The position numbers and the translations under genes are program-made. Shown piece after piece: positions 34,935 through 43,443 of a DNA stretch of 64,000 nt. The notes beneath the pieces are model-generated. The model was given only the letters and a program-made list of their open reading frames with translations, did not search any database and was not told the origin of the DNA. The stretch comes from DASYXT01 sp035934555 (GTDB taxonomy: Bacteria > Verrucomicrobiota > Verrucomicrobiia > Limisphaerales > UBA8199): positions 1 through 64,000 of the forward strand of contig DASYXT010000053.1 in NCBI GenBank assembly GCA_035934555.1, given 5' to 3'. Positions within the stretch are counted from its first letter, which is position 1. Every line of letters begins with the position of its first letter.

Positions 34935-37715
34935 TCAAGGCGCCCCCAATGCCCGATAGAAGCGATAGGGGAAATTGGTGGCTTGCGGGTCCACCAGGTA
35001 GAACAAACCTGGGGGCGCGACGTTAGTGCTTAAGTTGGTCCAGGTCTGGAAGTCGCGGGTGGCCTCGAGCACATAACTGTTGCCGGCCACCCCTGAAAAT
35101 GGGAGCTGGAACGCGCCATTACTAAACGAGCCCGGGCCGGTGAAATAAATCGGCGGCGGGCTCGTCAGCAGAAATCCAAAGCTGCTCACCGTTTGCCAGG
35201 ACACGACGCCGCCGGTCGCGCCTGTGAACCCTACGAATGCGTTGTTGGTTCCTCCCACGGTCCCGGGCAAATCAGCGGCATAGACGGCGCTAAAGTTTTG
35301 GCCGGTGACCTGGTCCACCAGGTACTCGCTAAGCTGCCGGCCATCATAACTGAGGACGACGAGAATGGGATGCCCGCTGCCCAGATCCAGCGGGAGGGTT
35401 GAAGTATAACCGGTGGTGGCGCCGTTGATGGCGTAGCGAGTACCCGTGCCGCCCTGGCCGCTATAAAGATTCAACTCAATGGCGGCGCTGGGAGCGATGC
35501 CGCAATAGCCCAGGCACCCCCCGCCACCTCCCACCGCTGTCGGCCCGGCAGTAGAATTTTGCAACAAAAACGTGGTGCCATCCGCGCCGCCCGTGCTTTG
35601 GTAAATGAATTGCGCAGTGAAATTTGTGATTGGCTGGGGGATGTTGTAGAACGCGCTACGCGCCTCGTTGTTTTGGCCGTCGGTGAGCGTCAGGACATCA
35701 TTGGTGACGACCGCGCCGCCGTTTAACGTCCAGCCGTTGCCGGCGCCCCCGAACCCGCTCAAGGCGAGAATCCCGGAAGCTGTTTTGAGGAACACCGCGG
35801 CGGCAATCCCACTGTCCGTCGCGCCGGCCAGAAACGCTCTGGCCTTAACGGTGGTGGTCGCGGTAAGCGCAAACGGTGCGGAATAGAGAGTGGAACTCGC
35901 TGTCGGTGCGGTGCCGTCGAGAGTGTAGCGAATCGAGGCGCCGGGCGTGGCGTCGCTCAGCGTCACGCTGATCGAGTTGGTGAAGACCCCGCCATTCGGC
36001 GCAATCAGCGGCGTCGATACAAAGTTCAAGCCTCCGCCATAAACAGTCAACACGCCCTGGCCCCCCACATAGACCTTCCCATTGGCAATGGTTGGGATGG
36101 TGAATAGAACTGCGGGTCCAGCCTGGTCACGAGCACCGCCGGCCATGCCGCTGTTGTACAATTCCTGGTTCAAATTGGTTGCGTTGAACGCGTGTAAAAC
36201 CGCCGGAGTGCCGCCGCTGAACCCATCGGTTTGGATGGACCAGACGATGCCGTTGCTGGTGCCGTTGGCGGAGATGCTCGGAGTCGAGCCACGGTTGCCG
36301 TACGTGTAGGAAGCATGGCTGAGGGGAGTGGCCACCAGCAATCCGTTTGTGAACCCAAAGCATTTGAGGTAGTCGCCGGTGCCGTGGTAGTACACACAAC
36401 CGTTAAAATAGGCCGGTGAACTCCAAACCCCCCCAATCAGCCCGGGCAGTTCCTGCACTATCTGATTGTCATTAGCCGGATTGAAGTGCCCGAGGTTGTC
36501 GCGGTTCAGCAGATAAACCTTCCCCTCCTTGCCGCAACCGATCAGCAGGTTGGTGCCATTCCCAACAGCGCTCGGCAACGCCATCGCACCGCCCGACCCC
36601 AGGTCGGTGTCGCCTCCGTCCAGCGAGGAATAATTGTAAGCGGTAAAGTAGTCGCTCAGGTTGAGCCCGCTGGCGGTCGAAAGCTTGACAAAGCTTTCGC
36701 TGAGGCTGTAGGAGTTGGGGCTCGCAAAATTGGTGTTGAAGGTCCCATTGCCGGTTTCGAAAAAGAGGTTCCCCGCCGCATCGGCGACTGGGGCTTGCCC
36801 GCTCTGCCAAATCCCATTCAATCCACCGTTCGGGCAAGTGTTATAGGTGGCGGTCAAGGCCAGCGTGCTGGCGTTATAGCCGAGCACCCAGCCGTGATAC
36901 GGCCCCTGGTCGCCATGTGACCCAAAAGCGATGTACACAGTGCCATTGAGCAACACCAGGCCCGGCCGATTAAGTTCGCGCAGTCCATTGAACGTCAGCA
37001 CTCCGCCGACGCTGCCGTCACCGCTGCCGGCCACCGAGGGTCCGGATACATAGGTGTACGAGCTCCCCCCGTTATAAATCGTATCGCCAATGACCACCGG
37101 CCCGCCAAACTTCTCCGCACCGCTGGTCACATCCAACGCATGCAACCGATGCACGTAATGGTTCTGGCCGGAAACAACTTCCTTGGTCTTGGCTTCGACA
37201 TAAATGGTGCCGCTGCCGGGATCGATGACCGGCGTGCTGGTGATGCCGATCTCCGGCACGATATTGCCCGAATTGACATCGCCGCTGGGGACAGTGGTTA
37301 CTCCCGCCGCAGCATTGAGAAAGTTCGTTTGCCACAGCGGCGATGCGTTCGTCCCGGTGTCCGCATCAAACGCATACACGCTGTCATGCTCCGTTGCCAC
37401 CAACACGACGTTGTGAACACCTTTGCCCGGAATCGTCACGTTGGTCAACACCAGCGGCTGGCCGTATATGTACCCGTCCACTGAGTAGGAAAAGAGCCGT
37501 CCGAATGTGTTCACGGTGACGTTGGCCAATGTCAGATTGGTCTCGTTAAGATTCTGGCCGGTGCGCGCCAGGTCGTTGTGTTGCATGAGAACTGCCACCG
37601 ACCCGGTTTGGGCGAAGCAGGGAGCCAGCGGAAGACCGGACACAACCAGCAGGGCGCTTAGCCGAAGCAGAACGGGCGGCTGAGTTCGAATCCAGGCAAA
37701 AGCGGCGTGAGTCAT
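34935..37715 (-). CDS. Secreted PQQ-like/lectin-domain protein
   Basis: The 926-residue exported protein has a signal peptide ending near CFAQT (about residue 36). Residues 40-560 contain PQQ-like/beta-propeller repeats (for example VYAFDADTGTNASPLWQTN, VHRLHALDVTSGAEKFGGPV, KVYLLNRDNLGHF). A chitobiase-type Ig-like domain follows (about 570-640, SIRYTLDGTAPTASSTLYS). An L-type-lectin-like beta-sandwich comes next (650-830, with GADGTTFLLQNS and GGCLGYCGIAPSAAIELNLY). The C-terminal module (TWTNLSTNVAPPG ... YRFYRALGAP) is shared with other secreted proteins in the window. It is probably a sugar-binding surface or extracellular protein. No catalytic residues are assigned. Confidence 0.85.
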   Translation of the reverse strand: MTHAAFAWIRTQPPVLLRLSALLVVSGLPLAPCFAQTGSVAVLMQHNDLARTGQNLNETNLTLANVTVNTFGRLFSYSVDGYIYGQPLVLTNVTIPGKGVHNVVLVATEHDSVYAFDADTGTNASPLWQTNFLNAAAGVTTVPSGDVNSGNIVPEIGITSTPVIDPGSGTIYVEAKTKEVVSGQNHYVHRLHALDVTSGAEKFGGPVVIGDTIYNGGSSYTYVSGPSVAGSGDGSVGGVLTFNGLRELNRPGLVLLNGTVYIAFGSHGDQGPYHGWVLGYNASTLALTATYNTCPNGGLNGIWQSGQAPVADAAGNLFFETGNGTFNTNFASPNSYSLSESFVKLSTASGLNLSDYFTAYNYSSLDGGDTDLGSGGAMALPSAVGNGTNLLIGCGKEGKVYLLNRDNLGHFNPANDNQIVQELPGLIGGVWSSPAYFNGCVYYHGTGDYLKCFGFTNGLLVATPLSHASYTYGNRGSTPSISANGTSNGIVWSIQTDGFSGGTPAVLHAFNATNLNQELYNSGMAGGARDQAGPAVLFTIPTIANGKVYVGGQGVLTVYGGGLNFVSTPLIAPNGGVFTNSISVTLSDATPGASIRYTLDGTAPTASSTLYSAPFALTATTTVKARAFLAGATDSGIAAAVFLKTASGILALSGFGGAGNGWTLNGGAVVTNDVLTLTDGQNNEARSAFYNIPQPITNFTAQFIYQSTGGADGTTFLLQNSTAGPTAVGGGGGCLGYCGIAPSAAIELNLYSGQGGTGTRYAINGATTGYTSTLPLDLGSGHPILVVLSYDGRQLSEYLVDQVTGQNFSAVYAADLPGTVGGTNNAFVGFTGATGGVVSWQTVSSFGFLLTSPPPIYFTGPGSFSNGAFQLPFSGVAGNSYVLEATRDFQTWTNLSTNVAPPGLFYLVDPQATNFPYRFYRALGAP

Positions 37716-37885
37716 AGGTGGGGTGTGCTTGGTGAAAATAACGCGGGGGTTACAGCCGGGCGAGGTGCAACAAAAACTGATTAATCTGCATCGGAACCGT
37801 TATCAATGGGTCTTAAGCCCAGCATAACCCATTGTTACGGTCGGTCAAGCATTAAAAAACGAGGCGGCAACGCGCACTGCGGCGC

Positions 37886-40660
37886 TCAGCCCACAACCAG
37901 GTTGACGAGCTTGCCTGGCAATACGATGACTTTCCGAATCGTTTTGCCCTGGATGAAGGGCTGCACTTTCTCCGAAGCCTTGGCGGCGGCTTCCAATTCT
38001 GCGGCGGGCGCGCCGGCTGGAACGATGATAACGTCGCGCAGCTTGCCGTTCACCTGGACCGGTATTTCCACGGTGGTTTCGATCAGCCACTCGGGGTTGC
38101 ACGCCGGCCAGGGCGCATAAGCGAGAGGGGCAAGGGAGGGCGGGAAGGCCTGATGGAGCCGAGCCCAGAGTTCTTCAGCCAGGTGCGGCGCGAACGGCTG
38201 CAGCAGAATTAGAAATGGCCGTAGAACTTCGACCGGCTTTGCCTCCCAGGTCATCGCTTCGTTAATGAACACCATTAAGGCCGAAATGGCGGTGTTGAAC
38301 CGGAGACCGTCCAGGTCCTCGGTGACTTTTTTGATGCACGCGTGCAGGGCCTTAAGCTGAACCGGGCTGGGCTGCATCGCACGAATCGAACCGGAGAGTT
38401 TGATTTTCTCGAAGAACTCGGCGGCGCGGTCCGGCGCGGCAGTGCAACTTTGTTCAAACTCGGTTTCACTGGCTTCTTCGACGAACACCCGCCACACCCG
38501 GCCGAGAAAGCGGTACACGCCTTCGACCCCTTTGGTGCTCCAGGGTTTCGTCATTTCCAACGGCCCCATGAACATTTCGTACAGGCGAAAGGCATCGGCG
38601 CCATACTCGAAGAGGATGTCATCGGGGTTGATGACGTTCCCGCGCGACTTGGACATCTTCTGCCCATCTTCACCCAGGATGAGGCCCTGGTTAACCAGCT
38701 TGTAAAAAGGTTCTGGCGTGGAGACGTGTCCCAGGTCGTAGAGCACCTTGTGCCAGAAACGGGCGTAGAGCAGGTGCAGGACGGCGTGCTCGGTGCCGCC
38801 AACGTAGAGGTCCACCCCCGGCGTTGCTCGCGGGCTGCCGGCTGCGGCGGCCGAACGGGTGCCCATCCAGTAGCGCTCGGCTTCGGGGCTGCAGAATGCC
38901 GCGCGATTCTGCGGATCGAGGTACCGGAGGTAATACCAGCAACTGCCGGCCCATTGGGGCATCGTATTGGTCTCGCGACGCGAGCCGTCCGGCAAGTTCA
39001 CCCAATCCTTCGCTCGGGCGAGGGGCGGCTGGCCCTCCGGTGTGGGCTTGTAATCGTCCAGCGCGGGCGGGAGAAGAGGCAGCGCCGATTCCGGAAGGGC
39101 TTCGTGGTAGGGTTGACCGTCGGACCCGGTTTTCCAAATGAGCGGGAACGGTTCACCCCAATAGCGTTGCCGGCTGAACAACCAATCGCGGAGTTTGTAA
39201 TTGATGGTTTTCTTGCCGAGCCCTTTCGCCTCAAGCCATTCGGTGATCCGGCGCTTGGCTTCGGGTGTCGGCAATCCGTTCAGCGAGAGTTCGGCATTGG
39301 CGGAATTGACCGCTGTGCCGTCTGCCACAAAGCCCCGCCACTCCTGGCCCTCGGGCGGCTCAACAACCTGCACGATCGGCAGATTGAACTTCGTCGCGAA
39401 TTCAAAGTCGCGCGTGTCATGTCCGGGCACGGCCATGATCGCGCCGGTGCCGTAGCTGATTAGCACGTAATCGGCAATCCAGATTGGAATGCGGCTGCCG
39501 GTCACCGGGTTGATGGCGTGCGCGCCGGTGAACACGCCCGTCTTTTCCTTCGCCAATTCGGTGCGTTCCAGGTCCGACTTTTTCGCCACCTGCGCTTTGT
39601 AAGCCTCGACGGCGGCTCGTTGCGCGGGAGTCGTGAGGCGCTCGACCAGTCGGTGCTCCGGCGCCAGCACCATATAAGTCGCGCCGAACAGCGTATCGGG
39701 CCGGGTGGTGAAGACCCGCAACCGCCGTTCCTCGGGGGCAAGCGTATCCGCCTCGGCGAGCGGGAAATCCACCTCGGCCCCTTCGCTGCGGCCGAGCCAA
39801 TTGCGCTGCATTTCTTTCAGCGAATCACTCCAGTCGATGGTGTCCAGGTCGCGCAGCAGGCGCTCGGCATACGCCGTGATGCGCAGCATCCATTGCCGCA
39901 TCGGCTTGCGCACCACGGGAAAATCGCCGACTTCGCTCTTGCCCTCGACGACCTCTTCATTGGCCAGCACCGTGCCGAGTTGCTCGCACCACCACACCGG
40001 GGCTTCCGTGACATAGGCCAGGCGCCTGGAATCGCGGTAGGCGCGGCGCCGCGATTCCAGCGCGGCTGCTGCCGGTCCAGACTCGGTCGAGTTGAGTTCA
40101 GCGGGGTAAGGCAGGGTATCGATGGGTTCGGCCCGATTGCTCGCCGGGTTAAACCACGAGTTATACAACTTCAGGAAAATCCATTGCGTCCATTTGAAAT
40201 ACTCGGGAGCGGTGGTATCGACCTCACGGCTCCAATCATAGCTGAACCCGAGCGACCGAATCTGCCTCTTGAAAGTAGTAATGTTTTGTTCGGTGGTCTT
40301 GCGCGGGTGCTGGCCGGTTTTAATCGCGTATTGCTCGGCCGGCAAACCAAAGGCGTCCCAACCCATCGGATGGAGCACGTGCAGGCCGCAGGCGCGCTTG
40401 TAGCGCGCGAGGATATCCGTCGCGGTGTAGCCTTCCGGGTGGCCGACGTGCAGCCCCGCCCCGGACGGATAAGGAAACATATCGAGGATATAGAATTTGG
40501 GAAGCGCTTCGGGCCGGGTGCCGCGGTGGCGCGCGGCGAAGGGGTGTTGGGGGGGAATTGTTTCGCCCGGGTTAAAGGCGCGAAAGGTCTGCTCGGCTTG
40601 CCAATGGTGCTGCCATTTCGGCTCGATCAAATTAAAAGGATACTGTCGGCGTCCTGCCAT
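37886..40660 (-). CDS. leuS: Leucyl-tRNA synthetase
   Basis: This class Ia aminoacyl-tRNA synthetase charges tRNA-Leu. At 924 residues it has the HIGH-type motif HVGH (residues 71-74, in AGLHVGHPEGYTATD), a CP1 editing domain (about 290-500, with TTRPDTLFGATYMVLAPEH and GHDTRDFEFA), the KMSKS loop (QKMSKSRGNVINP) and the anticodon-binding and C-terminal domains. ATG 40660 (MAGRRQYPFNLIEPKWQHHW) is the correct start by family. It lies 73 bases after rdgB on the same strand, so the two are likely cotranscribed. Confidence 0.97.
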   Translation of the reverse strand: MAGRRQYPFNLIEPKWQHHWQAEQTFRAFNPGETIPPQHPFAARHRGTRPEALPKFYILDMFPYPSGAGLHVGHPEGYTATDILARYKRACGLHVLHPMGWDAFGLPAEQYAIKTGQHPRKTTEQNITTFKRQIRSLGFSYDWSREVDTTAPEYFKWTQWIFLKLYNSWFNPASNRAEPIDTLPYPAELNSTESGPAAAALESRRRAYRDSRRLAYVTEAPVWWCEQLGTVLANEEVVEGKSEVGDFPVVRKPMRQWMLRITAYAERLLRDLDTIDWSDSLKEMQRNWLGRSEGAEVDFPLAEADTLAPEERRLRVFTTRPDTLFGATYMVLAPEHRLVERLTTPAQRAAVEAYKAQVAKKSDLERTELAKEKTGVFTGAHAINPVTGSRIPIWIADYVLISYGTGAIMAVPGHDTRDFEFATKFNLPIVQVVEPPEGQEWRGFVADGTAVNSANAELSLNGLPTPEAKRRITEWLEAKGLGKKTINYKLRDWLFSRQRYWGEPFPLIWKTGSDGQPYHEALPESALPLLPPALDDYKPTPEGQPPLARAKDWVNLPDGSRRETNTMPQWAGSCWYYLRYLDPQNRAAFCSPEAERYWMGTRSAAAAGSPRATPGVDLYVGGTEHAVLHLLYARFWHKVLYDLGHVSTPEPFYKLVNQGLILGEDGQKMSKSRGNVINPDDILFEYGADAFRLYEMFMGPLEMTKPWSTKGVEGVYRFLGRVWRVFVEEASETEFEQSCTAAPDRAAEFFEKIKLSGSIRAMQPSPVQLKALHACIKKVTEDLDGLRFNTAISALMVFINEAMTWEAKPVEVLRPFLILLQPFAPHLAEELWARLHQAFPPSLAPLAYAPWPACNPEWLIETTVEIPVQVNGKLRDVIIVPAGAPAAELEAAAKASEKVQPFIQGKTIRKVIVLPGKLVNLVVG

Positions 40661-40733
40661 GGGCCGGGAATATCGCGTAAAGGCGGAGGCGAAACAATGG
40701 GAAACGCCGGAGCGCGCCGTCTCAAACCGCGCC

Positions 40734-41447
40734 TCACCGCTCCAGGCGTTGTCTGAGTTTTTCCAATGCCTGCGCCCGGTGGCTGAGCTGGTTCTTAATG
40801 CGCTCCGGCAGCTCGCCAAAAGTTTGCTTGTACCCGTCGGGCACGAACAATGGATCGTAGCCGAAACCGCAGAGGCCCCGTGGCGCCAGTTCGATGCGCC
40901 CCTCGCAGCTACCCTCGAAAAGTTCGGTTTGCAGTTCGAGTTCGTCGGCGTAACAAGTCGGCGAAGCGCTGATGGGCCCCGGCTCGAGCACCGGTGTCAA
41001 TGCCAGGGCGCAGCGGAAGCGAGCGGTGCGTTTCTCCAACGGCACGCCTTGGAGCAACCGCAGCAGTTTTGCATTGTTTTCCGCTGTTGGGGAATTGCCA
41101 CTGGCACCCGTGTCCAGCGCGGCGAAGCGAGCCGAGTGGACGCCTGGCGCGCCACTCAGCGCATCCACTTCCAGACCCGAATCATCGGCCAGAATGAAGT
41201 GCGCGGGAGCCGCCTTGCCCGCCGGGTTCCCTGCCGCAACCGCGCGCTCGGCCGGCAGGCTCATCAACCATTTGGCCAGGTGCACCGCCTTTTTTGTCGC
41301 GTTGCCCGCGAAGCTCGCCGCGTCCTCGACGACCGCCGGGGCCTCAGGAAATGCGTCCAGAGTCAGATAACGGAATTGTTCGCCCAGGATGTCGCGGATT
41401 TCGATCACCTTGTGAGCGTTGCGCGTCGCAATGAGCAAATTCGTCAT
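40734..41447 (-). CDS. rdgB: RdgB/HAM1 dITP/XTP pyrophosphatase
   Basis: This 237-residue enzyme hydrolyses non-canonical purine nucleoside triphosphates (dITP, XTP) to monophosphates and protects DNA. The N-terminal LIATRNAHKVIEIRDIL, the ADDSGLEVDALSGAPGVHSA core (residues 87-106) and CGFGYDPLFVPDGYKQTFGEL near the C-terminus are diagnostic. It is about 40 residues longer than E. coli RdgB, with inserts at residues 62-82 and 145-175. It lies upstream of leuS. Confidence 0.95.
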   Translation of the reverse strand: MTNLLIATRNAHKVIEIRDILGEQFRYLTLDAFPEAPAVVEDAASFAGNATKKAVHLAKWLMSLPAERAVAAGNPAGKAAPAHFILADDSGLEVDALSGAPGVHSARFAALDTGASGNSPTAENNAKLLRLLQGVPLEKRTARFRCALALTPVLEPGPISASPTCYADELELQTELFEGSCEGRIELAPRGLCGFGYDPLFVPDGYKQTFGELPERIKNQLSHRAQALEKLRQRLER

Positions 41448-41525
41448 GTGCGGGGAAGTTTAATGACTGAACCAGCGCGCGAAAACCCCAATCGACTCAA
41501 CCCTCCAGCAATACACCCTTCAGGG

Positions 41526-41792
41526 TTAGCCGCGGCGACGCCGCTGACGCTTCTTGGCCGCTGTCGAACGAATGACGATACCGTGCTCGTTCGGTGAATG
41601 GCTGATCACGAAGGCGTCACGATATTCATATACCAGCTCATGGGCGGTGGGCAGACGCTTTCGCAGCCACCGTCGAATTGCGCCTACGAGGCGCTGATGC
41701 CCGCGCGCGACCTTGGCGATAAGCCTGCGCAACTCGGCTTCCGCCGATCGTCGCGCCACCGCAGACTGGCTCTTCGTCTGTAAAGTGCTCAT
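41526..41792 (-). CDS. Cassette gene D: DUF1801-like fragment
   Basis: The product has 88 residues. The first 70 (RRLIAKVARGHQRLVGAIRR, then LPTAHELVYEYRDAFVISHS, PNEHG) resemble the start of DUF1801-type proteins. The normal middle is then skipped and a basic tail (VIRSTAAKKRQRRRRG) follows directly, suggesting an internal deletion. It is the last gene (in minus-strand order) of the cassette array, following attC3. I found no clear attC downstream of it, so the cassette looks truncated at that end. Confidence 0.5.
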   Translation of the reverse strand: MSTLQTKSQSAVARRSAEAELRRLIAKVARGHQRLVGAIRRWLRKRLPTAHELVYEYRDAFVISHSPNEHGIVIRSTAAKKRQRRRRG

Positions 41793-41814
41793 ATTTGAAG
41801 CTCCGCCGAAAGGT

Positions 41815-41926
41815 GCGCCTCACCTACCGCCGCCGGAGCAAAAGGTGGAGCGCAAACAAGATATTCAAACTCAAGCTACTGAGCGGAAAGCGCGGACGGC
41901 GGTTAGGTGCAGGCGCCTTGTTCGGC
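41815..41926 (-). repeat. attC-like recombination site 3
   Basis: Read on the minus strand, the site begins GCCGAAC (41926-41920, R''-type) and ends TTTCGGC (41821-41815), a degenerate R' in which the essential first G of GTTRRRY is T. The inner arms CAGGCG/GCACCTAACCGCC pair with GGCGG.GTAGGTGAGGCG, giving the long imperfect cruciform expected of attC. It is closely similar to site 2. It lies just after the stop of cassette gene C. Confidence 0.7.
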
Positions 41927-41937
41927 TCGCGCGCTGC

Positions 41938-42150
41938 TCAGTGCTTCGAATTCGGCTTCAGGTACGTAATGCCGGTCATAGTCAACAGGGGAAGAATGTG
42001 GGCCAAGTCCTTGGCGTCAAAAACCACGACTGAGGTCCTGCCCACCGCAACCTGATACCGCTCACGGACCCGGTACTTCGCCCCGTCCGCCATCTTGATA
42101 TCGAAGGGGATACCCTCATTAATCGCCGTCTGAATTTGATCACGCGTCAT
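41938..42150 (-). CDS. Cassette gene C: small conserved hypothetical
   Basis: The product has 70 residues (MTRDQIQTAINEGIPFDIKM, then GAKYRVRERYQVAVGRTSVV). The pattern suggests a small alpha plus beta fold, possibly an SH3-like beta-barrel after an N-terminal helix. I do not know a function. Start is ATG 42150 (a TTG lies four codons earlier). It sits between attC2 upstream and attC3 downstream, with its stop 12 bases from attC3, the compact spacing typical of integron cassettes. Confidence 0.65.
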   Translation of the reverse strand: MTRDQIQTAINEGIPFDIKMADGAKYRVRERYQVAVGRTSVVVFDAKDLAHILPLLTMTGITYLKPNSKH

Positions 42151-42227
42151 AAGCTCACGCAAAAACCTCGTCGATTCTCAGCCAGGAGGCAAGGGCAAAC
42201 GGGGCCAGGGAGCCAGGGGCCAAGGCA

Positions 42228-42354
42228 GCCGAACGTCGCGCCTCACCTAACCGCTGCCGGGGAGGCAGGTGGAGCGGAGAAAGGACACACGAACGCGCGC
42301 AAAGCGCCGAGCGGAAAGTGCAGGTGGCGGTTAGGTGCAGGCTCCTCGTTGGGC
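42228..42354 (-). repeat. attC-like recombination site 2
   Basis: On the minus strand the site runs from GCCCAAC (42354-42348, R'') to GTTCGGC (42234-42228, R'). The inner arms GCCTGCACCTAACCGCC and GGCAGCGGTTAGGTGAGGC pair imperfectly. Its R'' complements the TTGGGC that begins its own cassette (the R' of site 1), and its R' complements the R'' of site 3, as insertion at G^TTRRRY predicts. The stop codon of gene B lies inside the site. Confidence 0.8.
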
Positions 42355-42582
42355 TGCCCTTCTCCAGGCGCGACACTGAAATCCCAGGATGACGAAAGCA
42401 CCCGCCAAAAGTAGGGTGCTTGTTAACGAGGCATAGAGCTGTGATTCGGTGAGGTCCAACTCTGCAAGCCTCCGAATACCGAACACCAGTACCAACCCGG
42501 ATATGATGGAACAAACGATCTGGCAAAGATGGGCCACGCTCTTATCAGCAACGACTGTCCCCTTAAACATCTTAACAATCAT
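42331..42582 (-). CDS. Cassette gene B: small membrane protein
   Basis: The product has 83 residues from ATG 42582, preceded by AGAAAGG at 7-8 bases. Two hydrophobic helices (about residues 18-37 and 50-70) make it a small double-spanning membrane protein. I recognise no family. Its stop lies within attC2, so gene and recombination site overlap, a common feature of integron cassettes. The frame can be extended to 42720, but that would run through attC1. Confidence 0.6.
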   Translation of the reverse strand: MIVKMFKGTVVADKSVAHLCQIVCSIISGLVLVFGIRRLAELDLTESQLYASLTSTLLLAGAFVILGFQCRAWRRAAQRGACT

Positions 42583-42659
42583 AAACCGGCCTTTCTCTTT
42601 TGGTGAGACATCATGACCTGTCTGACAGATGTACTTGGAAATCGTCACGCGCATCGGCG

Positions 42660-42749
42660 GCCCAACGCAGAGTGCAGCCGCGCCGGGCCAAAGGCGATAG
42701 AAAACAAAAGTGACGGCCAACCGGCGTCGGCTGACACGATTCGTTGGGC
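42660..42749 (-). repeat. attC-like recombination site 1
   Basis: On the minus strand, GCCCAAC (42749-42743, R'') and GTTGGGC (42666-42660, R') are perfect complements. Inside them, GTCAGCCGACGCCGG pairs with CCGGCGCGGCTGCAC (L'' and L'). The layout R''-7-L''-loop-L'-6-R' and the 90-base length are classical for integron attC sites. Confidence 0.85.
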
Positions 42750-42765
42750 GTCCTCGTAAGGTATC

Positions 42766-42978
42766 TCACTTGTCGCTTAGACCACTCGCGCCGATACAAG
42801 CAATAAGCCACCAGATCAAACCGGCTCCGATGACGACCCCCCAGATAATAATAACGGCCCGCCAGGAACCGGCCTGCCCTGGCGTGTATGCTGGTCGGTT
42901 TTCTAGCTCGAGAGAACATCTCGAACACAATCGCTCGCCGTTCTGATTCATCGCTCCGCAGTGGGGACACCGGACCAT
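42766..42978 (-). CDS. Cassette gene A: zinc-ribbon membrane protein
   Basis: The product has 70 residues from ATG 42978. It has an N-terminal zinc ribbon CPHCGAMNQNGERLCSRC (two CxxC pairs), then a linker and one membrane helix near the C-terminus (AVIIIWGVVIGAGLIWWLIA). Similar zinc-ribbon plus single-helix proteins are widespread and mostly uncharacterised. It is the first gene of the cassette series, 16 bases upstream of attC1. A longer frame to 43065 exists, but the zinc-ribbon family normally starts at this methionine. Confidence 0.65.
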   Translation of the reverse strand: MVRCPHCGAMNQNGERLCSRCSLELENRPAYTPGQAGSWRAVIIIWGVVIGAGLIWWLIACIGASGLSDK

Positions 42979-43227
42979 AACGCCTGCAAACGCTGAAAGT
43001 AAATCATAATCCTCCGTTTCCGCTCCCAGCACCAGTGTTTCCGGAACCCTAACCCGGTTGTTCAACTGAACAATTTCCGGACAGTCTCCTGTATTGGTGC
43101 TTTAAAACTGTGGCACCGCGGCTCAAAACCCCCAGGGTAATGCCGGTTGGCACTTCTGATGCTGCTTGGATAGCCGGATTTACTAAAATCCGCCTTGTTT
43201 TTCAGGGTTGGATTGCGAGAAAGTTGT

Positions 43228-43416
43228 ATGCGTAGCAGTCATCCGCCCTCTTGTTCGGCGGCTATCCTTGGGCGGTCTGGCCTGACGTTAGTGGAGGCAG
43301 TGGTTTCCCTTCCTCTCCTCGCCATGGTCCTCGGCGGAATCATCTCCACCTGCCAGTCAGGATTTGGCGCGGACTGGGTGGGCTATCCTCTCGGCGCAAC
43401 CCGTCGAACAGCCTAA
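43228..43416 (+). pseudogene. Pseudopilin remnant
   Basis: From ATG 43228 there is a good prepilin leader and helix, GRSG^LTLVEAVVSLPLLAMVL (cleavage expected after Gly18). The frame ends after only 62 residues. A +1 frame after about 43365 continues with AILSAQPVEQPKSVDAATPTS, which is more family-like, so a frameshift and truncation are likely. It lies directly upstream of two intact pseudopilin genes on the same strand. Confidence 0.55.
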
Positions 43417-43443
43417 ATCCGTTGACGCCGCAACCCCCACGTC

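Noticed and set aside
37670..37700. GTTCGAATCC word suggesting a tRNA T-loop
   Set aside because: It lies inside the signal-peptide region of the PQQ-like protein, and no cloverleaf can be made around it.
41490..41540. A fourth attC downstream of cassette gene D
   Set aside because: Only a short AACCCT/AGGGTT pair exists there; it lacks paired R boxes and L arms.
43000..43200. An attI or attC upstream of cassette gene A
   Set aside because: No GCCCAAC (GTTGGGC on the minus strand) or similar paired site is found there, so the array boundary on that side is not defined.
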